DNA of 33,549 nt. Origin: Actinomycetes bacterium (GTDB taxonomy: Bacteria; Actinomycetota; Acidimicrobiia; Acidimicrobiales; Acidimicrobiaceae). The stretch is from contig JAJZBG010000025.1 of NCBI GenBank assembly GCA_021799035.1, positions 1 to 33,549 of the forward strand, in the 5' to 3' direction. Both the position numbers and the translations under genes were made by a program. The notes beneath the pieces are model-generated. The model was given only the letters and a program-made list of their open reading frames with translations. It had not been told where the DNA came from and did not search any database. Shown here one piece after another: positions 8,594 to 15,356 of this stretch; the first letter of the stretch is position 1; each line of letters begins with the position of its first letter.

Positions 8594-9864
8594 CCAAGGC
8601 TCCACGCATTCTGACGGTTATGGGGTCTGGCGAGACATCCCCTACGATGGTGAAAACCCATAGGGAGAACATTTCGAAGATCATGGGGAAGCCATTTGGC
8701 ATAATCCTCGACACGCCGTTCGGATTCCAGAGCAACGCCGATGAGATATCAACCAAAGCAATCGAATATTTCAAGGTCTCTGTAAACCTTGAAACTGAGG
8801 TTGCATCTTTCAGGTCTGGTGCGATGGAGCCTATCGAACAGGAGAGATTCTTCTCAAAACTAGGCAAAGCAGAATTCATCTTTGCCGGTCCCGGAAGCCC
8901 AACATATGCGCTTAAGCAATGGAAAAATACGCCAGTCCCGCGAATACTGACCAACAGGCTCGCTAAAGGACCTGCTGTAATAACATTTTCCAGCGCCGCT
9001 GCTCTGACTCTGGGTAGCCACACCGTTCCCGTATACGAGATCTATAAGGTTGGAGATGAGCCATCCTGGGCACTGGGCCTCGACATCCTTGGAGCGTTCG
9101 GAATCAAGGGTGCCGTTATACCACACTTCAACAACGCAGAGGGCGGAAATCACGATACGCGATTCTGCTACCTCGGGGAGGAGCGCTTAGGCCTTATGGA
9201 GTCCAAGCTGGATCAAGATTGTTCGATCTTCGGAATCGACGAACATACGGCCGTTGTCATCGACCTTGAAGCCGAAACTGTTCGGGTCACTGGCAACGGA
9301 GGATTCACCGTTCGAAATCAAGGGAGGCAGGCAGTACTCGAAAGCGGGTCCGAGTTTCCTCTCCATTTGCTTCGAGAAGTCCGCGCCTTCTTTGCCAACG
9401 CAGCTGACGACATCCCGAAGCCTCAGCAAGCGACCCCCGTCCCACAATGGGCCGACCACCCAGGATTGTCACCATTCCTCGAGACGGTTGAACAGTTGCG
9501 ACTTGACTTTGACCATGCGCTCTCAGACAAAGACACAGACGGTGCCACCAAGACGCTGCTGGCCTTGGTCTCAGAAATAGACAACTGGCAGAATGAAACA
9601 TTTCAGTCCGACGAGATGGAGCAGGCGAAATCGGCACTTCGCTCCATGATTGTGCAACTTGGCGAGTTTGCACAGAAAGGCACCACCGAGCCAGAGGAGG
9701 TTTTCGGGCCATTCGTGGACTTGATAATCAATCTCAGGCTGGAAGCCCGAAAGGAGAAGCGCTGGAACGAATCTGACCAGATCAGAGATGCTCTGGCGCA
9801 GCTCGGGATTGAAGTGAGAGATATTCCTGGCGGCTCTGAGTGGTTTTCTATCGGAAACAGTTGA
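8590..9864 (+). CDS. Cyanophycinase/peptidase S51-like protein fused to a CysRS-type C-terminal domain
   Basis: 424-residue two-domain protein. Residues ~5-270 resemble the S51 peptidase/cyanophycinase GATase-like fold. They show FAGPGSPTYAL (98-108), a serine nucleophile elbow FSSAAALTLG (133-142, Ser134/Ser135), a VIPHF histidine (179) and GIDEHTAVV (216-223), which parallels the GID-E-TA segment of cyanophycinases. Residues ~290-420 look like the C-terminal (DALR-type) domain of cysteinyl-tRNA synthetase: FDHALSDKDTDGATKTLLAL (307-326), then ARKEKRWNESDQIRDALAQL (386-405) and a DIPGGSEW end. No CysRS catalytic core (HIGH/KMSKS) is present. So this may be a hydrolase acting on an aminoacyl-, peptidyl- or RNA-linked substrate, but this is speculation. 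It starts within the hydrolase stop codon. Confidence 0.78.
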   Translation: MTKAPRILTVMGSGETSPTMVKTHRENISKIMGKPFGIILDTPFGFQSNADEISTKAIEYFKVSVNLETEVASFRSGAMEPIEQERFFSKLGKAEFIFAGPGSPTYALKQWKNTPVPRILTNRLAKGPAVITFSSAAALTLGSHTVPVYEIYKVGDEPSWALGLDILGAFGIKGAVIPHFNNAEGGNHDTRFCYLGEERLGLMESKLDQDCSIFGIDEHTAVVIDLEAETVRVTGNGGFTVRNQGRQAVLESGSEFPLHLLREVRAFFANAADDIPKPQQATPVPQWADHPGLSPFLETVEQLRLDFDHALSDKDTDGATKTLLALVSEIDNWQNETFQSDEMEQAKSALRSMIVQLGEFAQKGTTEPEEVFGPFVDLIINLRLEARKEKRWNESDQIRDALAQLGIEVRDIPGGSEWFSIGNS

Positions 9865-9897
9865 CTGAGCTATTAGTATTGACTCTCGCTGCTCAAT

Positions 9898-9973
9898 GCC
9901 CCCATCGTCTAGCGGCCTAGGACGTCGCCCTTTCACGGCGGTAACACGGGTTCAAATCCCGTTGGGGGTGCCA
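9898..9973 (+). tRNA. tRNA-Glu (anticodon TTC)
   Basis: Cloverleaf of 76 nt including encoded CCA. The acceptor stem is GCCCCCA with TGGGGGT (first pair a G-T wobble, usual in actinobacterial tRNA-Glu), followed by discriminator G and CCA. The anticodon stem CGCC/GGCG encloses the loop CTTTCAC, giving TTC. The T arm is GGGTTCAAATCCC. Confidence 0.96.
9955..9969 (+). repeat. 15-bp direct repeat, copy 1 (inside tRNA-Glu 3' end)
   Basis: AATCCCGTTGGGGGT at 9955-9969 covers the T-arm/acceptor 3' half of tRNA-Glu. The same 15 bases recur at 10115-10129, immediately before and into tRNA-Phe. The two copies are 160 bp apart and bracket tRNA-Asp. Confidence 0.9.
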
Positions 9974-10010
9974 GATTCCATTCTGGAGTAGCTATGCTTT
10001 TGGTTTTACC

Positions 10011-10028
10011 CGGGCTATGTATAGCCCG
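10011..10028 (+). repeat. Inverted repeat between tRNA-Glu and tRNA-Asp
   Basis: CGGGCTA and TAGCCCG flank the loop TGTA, forming a perfect 7-bp hairpin that ends three bases before the tRNA-Asp 5' end. No T-run follows, so it is more likely a processing or spacing structure of the tRNA precursor than a terminator. Confidence 0.5.
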
Positions 10029-10031
10029 CTG

Positions 10032-10106
10032 GGACCTGTGGTGCAGCTTGGAGTGCACGTCGGCCTGTCAAGCCGAAGGTCGCGGGTTCAAATCCCGTCA
10101 GGTCCG
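10032..10106 (+). tRNA. tRNA-Asp (anticodon GTC)
   Basis: Acceptor stem GGACCTG pairs with CAGGTCC, followed by discriminator G at 10106. CCA is not encoded (GCA follows). D stem GTGC/GCAC. The anticodon stem TCGGC/GCCGA encloses CTGTCAA, so the anticodon is GTC. T arm: GCGGG with CCCGT. The Glu-Asp-Phe order is a familiar actinobacterial arrangement. Confidence 0.95.
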
Positions 10107-10114
10107 CAAACGGT

Positions 10115-10129
10115 AATCCCGTTGGGGGT
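10115..10129 (+). repeat. 15-bp direct repeat, copy 2 (before tRNA-Phe)
   Basis: Identical to the tRNA-Glu 3' segment at 9955-9969. Its last three bases (GGT) are also the first bases of tRNA-Phe. It looks like a remnant of a tRNA-Glu 3' end abutting tRNA-Phe, as if an older duplication or recombination junction were preserved. Confidence 0.85.
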
Positions 10130-10199
10130 CGAGTAGCTCAGTTGGTAGAGCGCGCGCCTGAAAAGCGTGAGGTCACCGGATCGACGCCGGTCTCGACCA
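10127..10199 (+). tRNA. tRNA-Phe (anticodon GAA)
   Basis: Acceptor stem GGTCGAG pairs with CTCGACC, followed by discriminator A at 10199. CCA is not encoded. The D arm carries AGCTCAGTTGGTAGAGC. The anticodon stem CGCGC/GCGTG holds the loop CTGAAAA, so the anticodon is GAA. The T arm CACCGGATCGACGCCGG is normal. Confidence 0.95.
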
Positions 10200-10511
10200 C
10201 TGATTTGTGTGCAGGTGATTCGGCTCTTCCGTATTCAGCGGGGTCGCAATAGATCAACAGGGCGGTTGTGGGCCTGAGTGACAGGCACCAGTAGATCTTC
10301 TCACCTGAGAAGCTCCAATCTTTCTCACAGCGATCCGACAAATCAGGTTCCCAGTTTTAGCAGCGAAAACATCATTTATACCGACAAGTAGAGATATTGT
10401 ATTAGCGAAAATATATTCCCTAAAACGAAGAACACTCGCTCTGCTAGCGTTGCAAGCAAATCGAGATTCAAATATCGGTCAACGACTACGTTCACTGGGT
10501 GGTGGTAGCAG
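10200..10511. other. Intergenic region upstream of the formate dehydrogenase operon
   Basis: No credible gene in this 312-bp stretch. A short minus-strand frame running from here into tRNA-Phe is a shadow. There is a perfect 7-bp inverted repeat, CTTCTCA-CC-TGAGAAG, at 10297-10312, and a smaller one, GCCTG-AGTGA-CAGGC, at 10272-10286. The part from about 10370 to 10440 is clearly AT-richer (for example a TATATT at 10410 or so) and is the likely promoter region of the fdh operon. I could not settle on a -35/-10 pair or a sigma-54 site. Confidence 0.5.
10297..10312. repeat. Inverted repeat upstream of fdh
   Basis: CTTCTCA, a 2-nt CC spacer, then TGAGAAG: seven perfect pairs. It could be the end of the tRNA transcript or an operator for the fdh operon ~200 bp downstream. 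No U-tract follows. Confidence 0.5.
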
Positions 10512-12458
10512 ATGGGCAAGCAATACGGTCGACTAACTGAACCCCTCGTGCGTGATAAGTCCGGCGACTTAAGAGTTGCCACATGGGACGAGGCGCTCGA
10601 CATGGCTGCTTCAGGCTTTCAAAAGGCAATAGATCAAGGTGCCACTAACTCTTTCGGGATGTTTAGCTGCTCGAAAGCAACCAACGAATTGAACTTCATG
10701 GCGCAAAAGTTCATCCGTGCCGTGATGGGCAGTAACAACATCGACAGCTGCAACCGTACCTGACATGCTCCCAGCGTCGCCGGTCTGGCGACAGTGTTTG
10801 GAGCAGGCGGAGGAACCAGTTCCTATAAAGAGGCTGAAGATGCTGACGTAATCGTCCTTTGGGGTTCAAATGCTCGAGAAGCTCACCCAATCTTCTTCCA
10901 TCATGTATTAAAGGGCATTCACAAAGGAGCAAAGCTCTACGTTGTGGACCCAAGAAAGACGACATCGGCGCAGTGGGCCGATCTTTGGATTGGCCTTGAC
11001 GTTGGAACGGACATTGCACTGGCGAATACCATTGCCCGTGAAATCATCCACGCGGGACTTGCAAACACGGAGTTCATCAATCGTGCGACTTCAGGTTTTG
11101 ACGAATACGCGAAATCAGTTGAATCATTCACTCTTGAAGAAGGCGAGCGACTAACTCGGGTTCCAGCCTCCCTAATTAAGAATTTGGCACATGCATATGC
11201 TACTGCCGATAGAGCGCAATTGTGCTGGACACTCGGAATCACAGAACACCACAATGGCACAGACAATGTCTTCGCTCTCATCAACCTGGCACTGCTGACA
11301 GGCCATGTCGGCAGATACGGCTCAGGCATCGTGCCGCTCAGAGGGCAGAATAACGTCCAAGGCGGCGGAGACATGGGGGCGCTCCCAAACAAGCTTCCCG
11401 GCTTCCAAGATATCGAAACTGACGATCGAGCACGACTCAGGTTCGAGACCCGATGGGGCACTAGCATACCAGCCAAGCGAGGATGGCACCTTTCACAGAT
11501 GTTTGACGCGATGGAGCGAGGTGAGCTCAGAACGCTCTACGTAATTGGTGAAAATCCCGCTCAATCTGAAGCCAACACAAACCATGCCGTAAAATTGCTC
11601 AAAGGTCTTGAACATCTAGTGGTCCAGGATATCTTTCTGACCAAGACCGCCGAGCTTGCCACAGTGATACTTCCAGCCTCGGCTAACTGGGTGGAATCGG
11701 AGGGCACTGTCACCTCAAGCGAAAGAAGGGTTCAAAGAGTCAGGCGAGCACTGAATCCCCCCGGCAACGCAAGAGACGACATCGAGATAATCTGCGAAAT
11801 CGCTAAGCGGATGGGGCATGACTGGGGACATCCAACTGCAGAAGACGTATGGAACGAGCTGCGGAGCCTCTCCCCTATCCACGCTGGCATGAGCTACAAG
11901 CGTCTCGAGGACCTGGGCGGCATACAGTGGCCATGCACGGATGAGAACGATCCGGGCTCCCAGTTTCTTCACGGACGTCTTTGGGCGGATCCAGTGGTCG
12001 GACCACTCGCGCCATTCACGCCAGTGGCGCATGTGCCTGCACTCGATACATTGAGCGATGAGTTTCCGATAAGGCTTACAACGGGCCGCAGACTTGACTC
12101 ATTCAATACGGGAGTGCAGTCCGGGGGTTTCTCCTCACCGCTGCGCCGACCGGAGACTCTCAACCTCTCGCCGGAGGACATGGCTGGCCACGGTCTCGCC
12201 AATGGAGAGATCGTGTCCGTCTCGTCCAGGCGCGGAACCATTCAGGCCCCAGTTCTCACCGATCCAACTTTGCGGCCTGGTCTGGCGTTCATGACGTTCC
12301 ACTTTCCTGACGACGTTGACACCAACGTTCTCACTGTCGATGCGTGGGATCCAAAATCGGGAACTTCTGAGTTCAAAGCCACGGCGATACGAATCGACAA
12401 GATCGGCAACCAGGCTGACGCGAGAAATTCGTCTGTACAGGTGGAGGCTACGGCATAA
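10512..12458 (+). CDS. fdhA: Selenocysteine formate dehydrogenase, catalytic (C-terminal) half of the alpha subunit
   Basis: Mo/W-bisPGD catalytic part of an NAD-dependent formate dehydrogenase (formate to CO2), 648 residues if TGA at 10761-10763 is read as selenocysteine 84. The context is DSCNRT-U-HAPSVAGLAT, the same as the Sec/Cys-His active-site motif of FdhF-type enzymes. His85 follows, and the catalytic-type arginine is Arg277 in PLRGQNNVQGGGDMG. The C-terminus has the molybdopterin-dinucleotide-binding domain (RLTTGRRLDSFNTG onward). The start is fixed by an in-frame TAG at 10506 and a GGTGGT-rich ribosome-binding site. The protein lacks the N-terminal ferredoxin-like part and the first [4Fe-4S] domain, which are encoded separately at 14319-15248. 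The stop abuts fdhB. A naive gene call would begin at the ATG at 10794 and lose the active site. Confidence 0.88.
10764..10805 (+). promoter_or_regulatory. SECIS-like hairpin after the Sec codon
   Basis: Thirteen bases after the TGA, the upper stem TCGCC (10777-10781) pairs with GGCGA (10787-10791) around the loop GGTCT (10782-10786). A GGUCU-type apical loop is the SelB-binding feature of the E. coli fdhF SECIS. A lower helix TGCTCC (10766-10771)/GGAGCA (10800-10805) extends it. The spacing of stem and loop from UGA matches bacterial SECIS elements. Confidence 0.82.
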
Positions 12459-14309
12459 ATGGATCTAAAGACCTCTGGAAAACCAGCCTCAGTCGAAGAG
12501 AAAGAGGTGCTCGACGCCATTCTGTCAAAGATAGATCAGCCAGATCCAGACAGGAATGGCAAGATTCTTACCGATGGGCATGGCATCCCGTCCTTCAACA
12601 GTGGAGGCCATAGAGACCTCCTCTTGCCTGCTTTGCACGCCCTGCAAGAAAGGATCGGGTGGATTAGCCACGGTGCGCTTGACTACCTGAGCATCCAGCT
12701 AGGGGTCCCTCCAGCCGAAACCTACGGGGTGGCAAGCTTCTACTCCATGTTCTCGTTGGAACAGGCGCCCGAGACTGTGATCCATGTATGTGATGACATT
12801 GCATGCAGGGCTGCACTAAACGCAGACCCGGCGGAGGCCATGGGCCAAAGATTCGGGAGTGACAGCAGGGTCTCAGACAATACCATGTGGGTCCGAAGCC
12901 CTTGCCTGGGACGATGTGAAGAGGGATCAGCTGCTCTGATCCAGCATTCAGGCTCAGCGCATCGGCGCGTTCTCATGGCACCGTTCGACGTTGATGACCT
13001 GGCAAACCAAATGAGAAAGCCAGTCCTCGAATGGACCAACACCGATTCAGTTCGGATCCCTCAAAGAGAGACTGCCCCCGACACGTTGCGATTGCTGAGA
13101 AGAGTCGGCGTGGTGGATCCTTCCTCTGTTGACTCATATAAGGTCCACGGTGGATACGAGGCACTCAGACGAGCCTTGGAAATCGGACCCGAGAATGTGA
13201 TCAGAGAGGTCAAGGATTCCAAACTCATGGGTCGGGGAGGTGCAGCATTCCCAACAGGGGTGAAGTGGGAATCGGTGGCGAGAAACACCGTCAGACCGCA
13301 TTACTTCGTCTGCAATGCAGATGAATCTGAACCCGGCACCTTCAAAGACAGGGTCATCATGGAACAGGATCCATTCTCCATTGTCGAAGGACTCACCATA
13401 GCGGGCTATGCAACTGGTTGCGAGAAAGGATATGTCTACATACGAGGAGAATACCCGCTAGCCGAGGAGCGCCTTGAAAACGCCATCACCGCGGCCAGAA
13501 CGAGGGGGCTTCTCGGCAAGAATATCCTTGGCCGAGATTTCAGTTTCGACATCGAACTGCGGAGAGGAGCGGGAGCCTATATTGCTGGCGAGGAGACAGC
13601 GCTGTTCAACTCGATTGAGGGCAAGCGCGCCGAGCCTCGCAACAAGCCCCCGTTTCCGGCCCAAGCCGGTCTATTCCAAAAACCAACCGGCATCAACAAC
13701 GTAGAAACGCTAATCAACATACTTGAGATCCTCTCGGTGGGAGGAATCGCCTATGCGAAAATAGGCACCCCTGACTCCAGCGGGACAAGACTATTCTGCT
13801 TATCCGGAAGCGTCAGCAAACCGGGCCTGTATGAAGCACCATTTGGAGTCAAGCTAGGCGATCTTCTTGAGATGGCAGGAGGAGTTGCATCCGGCAAGAC
13901 TCTGAAGGCGATATTGCTTGGAGGAGCGGCGGGGTCTTTCGTAGGTCCCGACCAGCTTGACATTCCGCTTTCCTTCGAGGGCGTGCGAACAGCTGGAGTG
14001 ACTCTTGGATCTGGCGTCGTGATGGTCTTCGACCAAGATGCTGACATGAACCAGGCAATACTGCGGATTGCTCAGTTCTTCAGAGAAGAGTCTTGTGGGC
14101 AGTGCGTTCCCTGCCGAGTCGGGACCGTGCGACAAGAGGAGCTGTTGACTCGGCTGGCGACAAACAACATGATCGGCTCTCGCTCAGACGAGCTGGAACT
14201 TTTTGGAAGCATCGCTTCCGTAATGAGGGAGTCGTCAATCTGCGGACTCGGCCAAACGGCGGCTAACGCTGTCGAGTCGGCGTTAAAACTCGGACTGTTT
14301 CAAGGATAG
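12459..14309 (+). CDS. fdhB: NAD-linked formate dehydrogenase diaphorase subunit (NuoE-NuoF fusion)
   Basis: Passes electrons from formate oxidation to NAD+ through FMN and iron-sulfur clusters; 616 residues. The N-terminal ~190 residues are NuoE-like, with thioredoxin-like [2Fe-2S] ligands Cys111, Cys116, Cys149 and Cys153. The rest is NuoF-like: GRGGAAFPTG (258-267) for FMN/NADH, CNADESEPGTFKDR (285-298), GAGAYIAGEETAL (370-382) and the [4Fe-4S] ligands CGQCVPC plus Cys595. In FdsGBA-type enzymes these are two genes (FdsG, FdsB), so this is a natural fusion. It starts directly after the fdhA stop with a GGTGGAGG site, and it sits between the two halves of the split alpha subunit. Soluble cytoplasmic complex expected. 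Confidence 0.93.
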   Translation: MDLKTSGKPASVEEKEVLDAILSKIDQPDPDRNGKILTDGHGIPSFNSGGHRDLLLPALHALQERIGWISHGALDYLSIQLGVPPAETYGVASFYSMFSLEQAPETVIHVCDDIACRAALNADPAEAMGQRFGSDSRVSDNTMWVRSPCLGRCEEGSAALIQHSGSAHRRVLMAPFDVDDLANQMRKPVLEWTNTDSVRIPQRETAPDTLRLLRRVGVVDPSSVDSYKVHGGYEALRRALEIGPENVIREVKDSKLMGRGGAAFPTGVKWESVARNTVRPHYFVCNADESEPGTFKDRVIMEQDPFSIVEGLTIAGYATGCEKGYVYIRGEYPLAEERLENAITAARTRGLLGKNILGRDFSFDIELRRGAGAYIAGEETALFNSIEGKRAEPRNKPPFPAQAGLFQKPTGINNVETLINILEILSVGGIAYAKIGTPDSSGTRLFCLSGSVSKPGLYEAPFGVKLGDLLEMAGGVASGKTLKAILLGGAAGSFVGPDQLDIPLSFEGVRTAGVTLGSGVVMVFDQDADMNQAILRIAQFFREESCGQCVPCRVGTVRQEELLTRLATNNMIGSRSDELELFGSIASVMRESSICGLGQTAANAVESALKLGLFQG

Positions 14310-14318
14310 GAACGGGTT

Positions 14319-15248
14319 ATGAGCAATGGAGTAGCTGTCTCTATACAAAGAACCGTCAAAATCACCGTTAACGGAAGTGAATTCACCGCGCCGGAGGGTT
14401 CTACAATTCTTCAGGCTTGTCGCAGCGAGGGTCTGGAAATTCCGACCCTGTGCTACTTGGAGAACCTCACCCCCGTAAACACCTGTCGCCTCTGCATGGT
14501 AGAGGTTCAAGGCTCAAGAACGCTTGTGCCCTCTTGTTCACGAAAGATCGAACCCGGGATGGTAGTCAACACCGAATCGGATCGAGTGCAAGCAAGCCGC
14601 AAGATGGTGCTTGAACTTCTCGCTTCATCTGTCGACATGTCCATCGTCTCTGACGAGCTCTCTGAATGGATGGAACGGCACCAGGTAGACAAGGAGCGGT
14701 TCGGGCCCCAGGCACTGCCGGCACAGTTGGGCGAGCGGGAGACAACCCATGCCGGCCATCACGTCAGGGGAGATGGAACGCTGGCGGCAACTGTGTTCGA
14801 ACCAGTGAAAATCGACAATGACCAGTACGTAAGAGATTACTCGCGATGTGTCCTCTGCTATCGGTGCGTCGAGGCCTGTGGAACCGACGCCCAGAACACA
14901 TTTGCCATCGCCCTAGGCGGACGCGGATTCGAAGCCCACATTACAACTGAGTACGATGTTCCGCTTCCGGAGTCCGCGTGTGTTTACTGCGGCAATTGTG
15001 TCGCCGTATGTCCAACCAACGCTCTGATGTTCAAGATTGAACACGACATGAGACAAGCCCAGACTTGGGATGAATCGCGGCAGACTTTGACCCGCACAAT
15101 TTGCCCCTACTGCGGCGTTGGGTGCAATCTCGAGATCCACGCGCAGGACAACAAGATAGTGAAGGTGACGTCACCTCTCGACCACGATGTCACAAGCGGA
15201 ATGCTGTGTGTAAAGGGACGCTTCGGATTCGAGTTCATCAATTCATGA
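14319..15248 (+). CDS. Formate dehydrogenase iron-sulfur (N-terminal) half of the alpha subunit, NuoG-like
   Basis: 309-residue electron-transfer half of FdhA. A plant-type [2Fe-2S] domain carries Cys45, Cys56, Cys59 and Cys73. A NuoG-type linker follows with histidines near 144-148. Two ferredoxin-type clusters have ligands Cys177/180/183/187 and Cys221/224/227/231. The end is the [4Fe-4S] domain that normally opens the molybdopterin oxidoreductase domain: CPYCGVGC (262-269) plus Cys297 in MLCVKGRFGFEFINS. The frame stops exactly there. In ordinary FdsA/FdhA the next residues read like the beginning of the gene at 10512 (RLTEPLVR). The two pieces together make 957 residues, the size of intact FdsA. 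So this is a separated N-terminal half placed after its own C-terminal half and fdhB. It lies 9 bp behind fdhB. Confidence 0.9.
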   Translation: MSNGVAVSIQRTVKITVNGSEFTAPEGSTILQACRSEGLEIPTLCYLENLTPVNTCRLCMVEVQGSRTLVPSCSRKIEPGMVVNTESDRVQASRKMVLELLASSVDMSIVSDELSEWMERHQVDKERFGPQALPAQLGERETTHAGHHVRGDGTLAATVFEPVKIDNDQYVRDYSRCVLCYRCVEACGTDAQNTFAIALGGRGFEAHITTEYDVPLPESACVYCGNCVAVCPTNALMFKIEHDMRQAQTWDESRQTLTRTICPYCGVGCNLEIHAQDNKIVKVTSPLDHDVTSGMLCVKGRFGFEFINS

Positions 15249-15249
15249 C

Positions 15250-15330
15250 TCCCAAATTGGGAGGAACCGGGTTTTGCCGGCTCGCAACGTCACAGATCAT
15301 GATTCTGTAGTTACGAACCGCAAAACCCGC
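15250..15330. terminator. Possible bidirectional terminator between fdh and the helicase gene
   Basis: Three inverted repeats lie in this convergent gap. CTCCCAA-A-TTGGGAG is at about 15250-15264. ACAGA/TCTGT is at about 15292-15308. CGGGTTTTGC (15268-15277) pairs with GCAAAACCCG (15320-15329) and encloses the previous one. T-runs are short, so intrinsic termination is plausible but not clear. Confidence 0.45.
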
Positions 15331-15356
15331 TTGCAGAAACTGCTGGAAGCGAAGCA

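Noticed and set aside
10138-10341. Minus-strand frame of 67 codons over tRNA-Phe and its flank
   Set aside because: It is the reverse complement of tRNA-Phe read through. The GVDPVTSRFSGARS end is a familiar tRNA-derived spurious peptide.
10512-10763. An 83-residue truncated FdhA as a pseudogene
   Set aside because: The TGA falls exactly at the Sec/Cys active-site position. Both sides are intact and in frame, so disruption is unlikely.
10794-12458. Separate 554-residue molybdopterin oxidoreductase starting at ATG 10794
   Set aside because: It is the part of FdhA after the TGA. The upstream frame, active-site motif and SECIS-like hairpin show that the TGA is read through as Sec.
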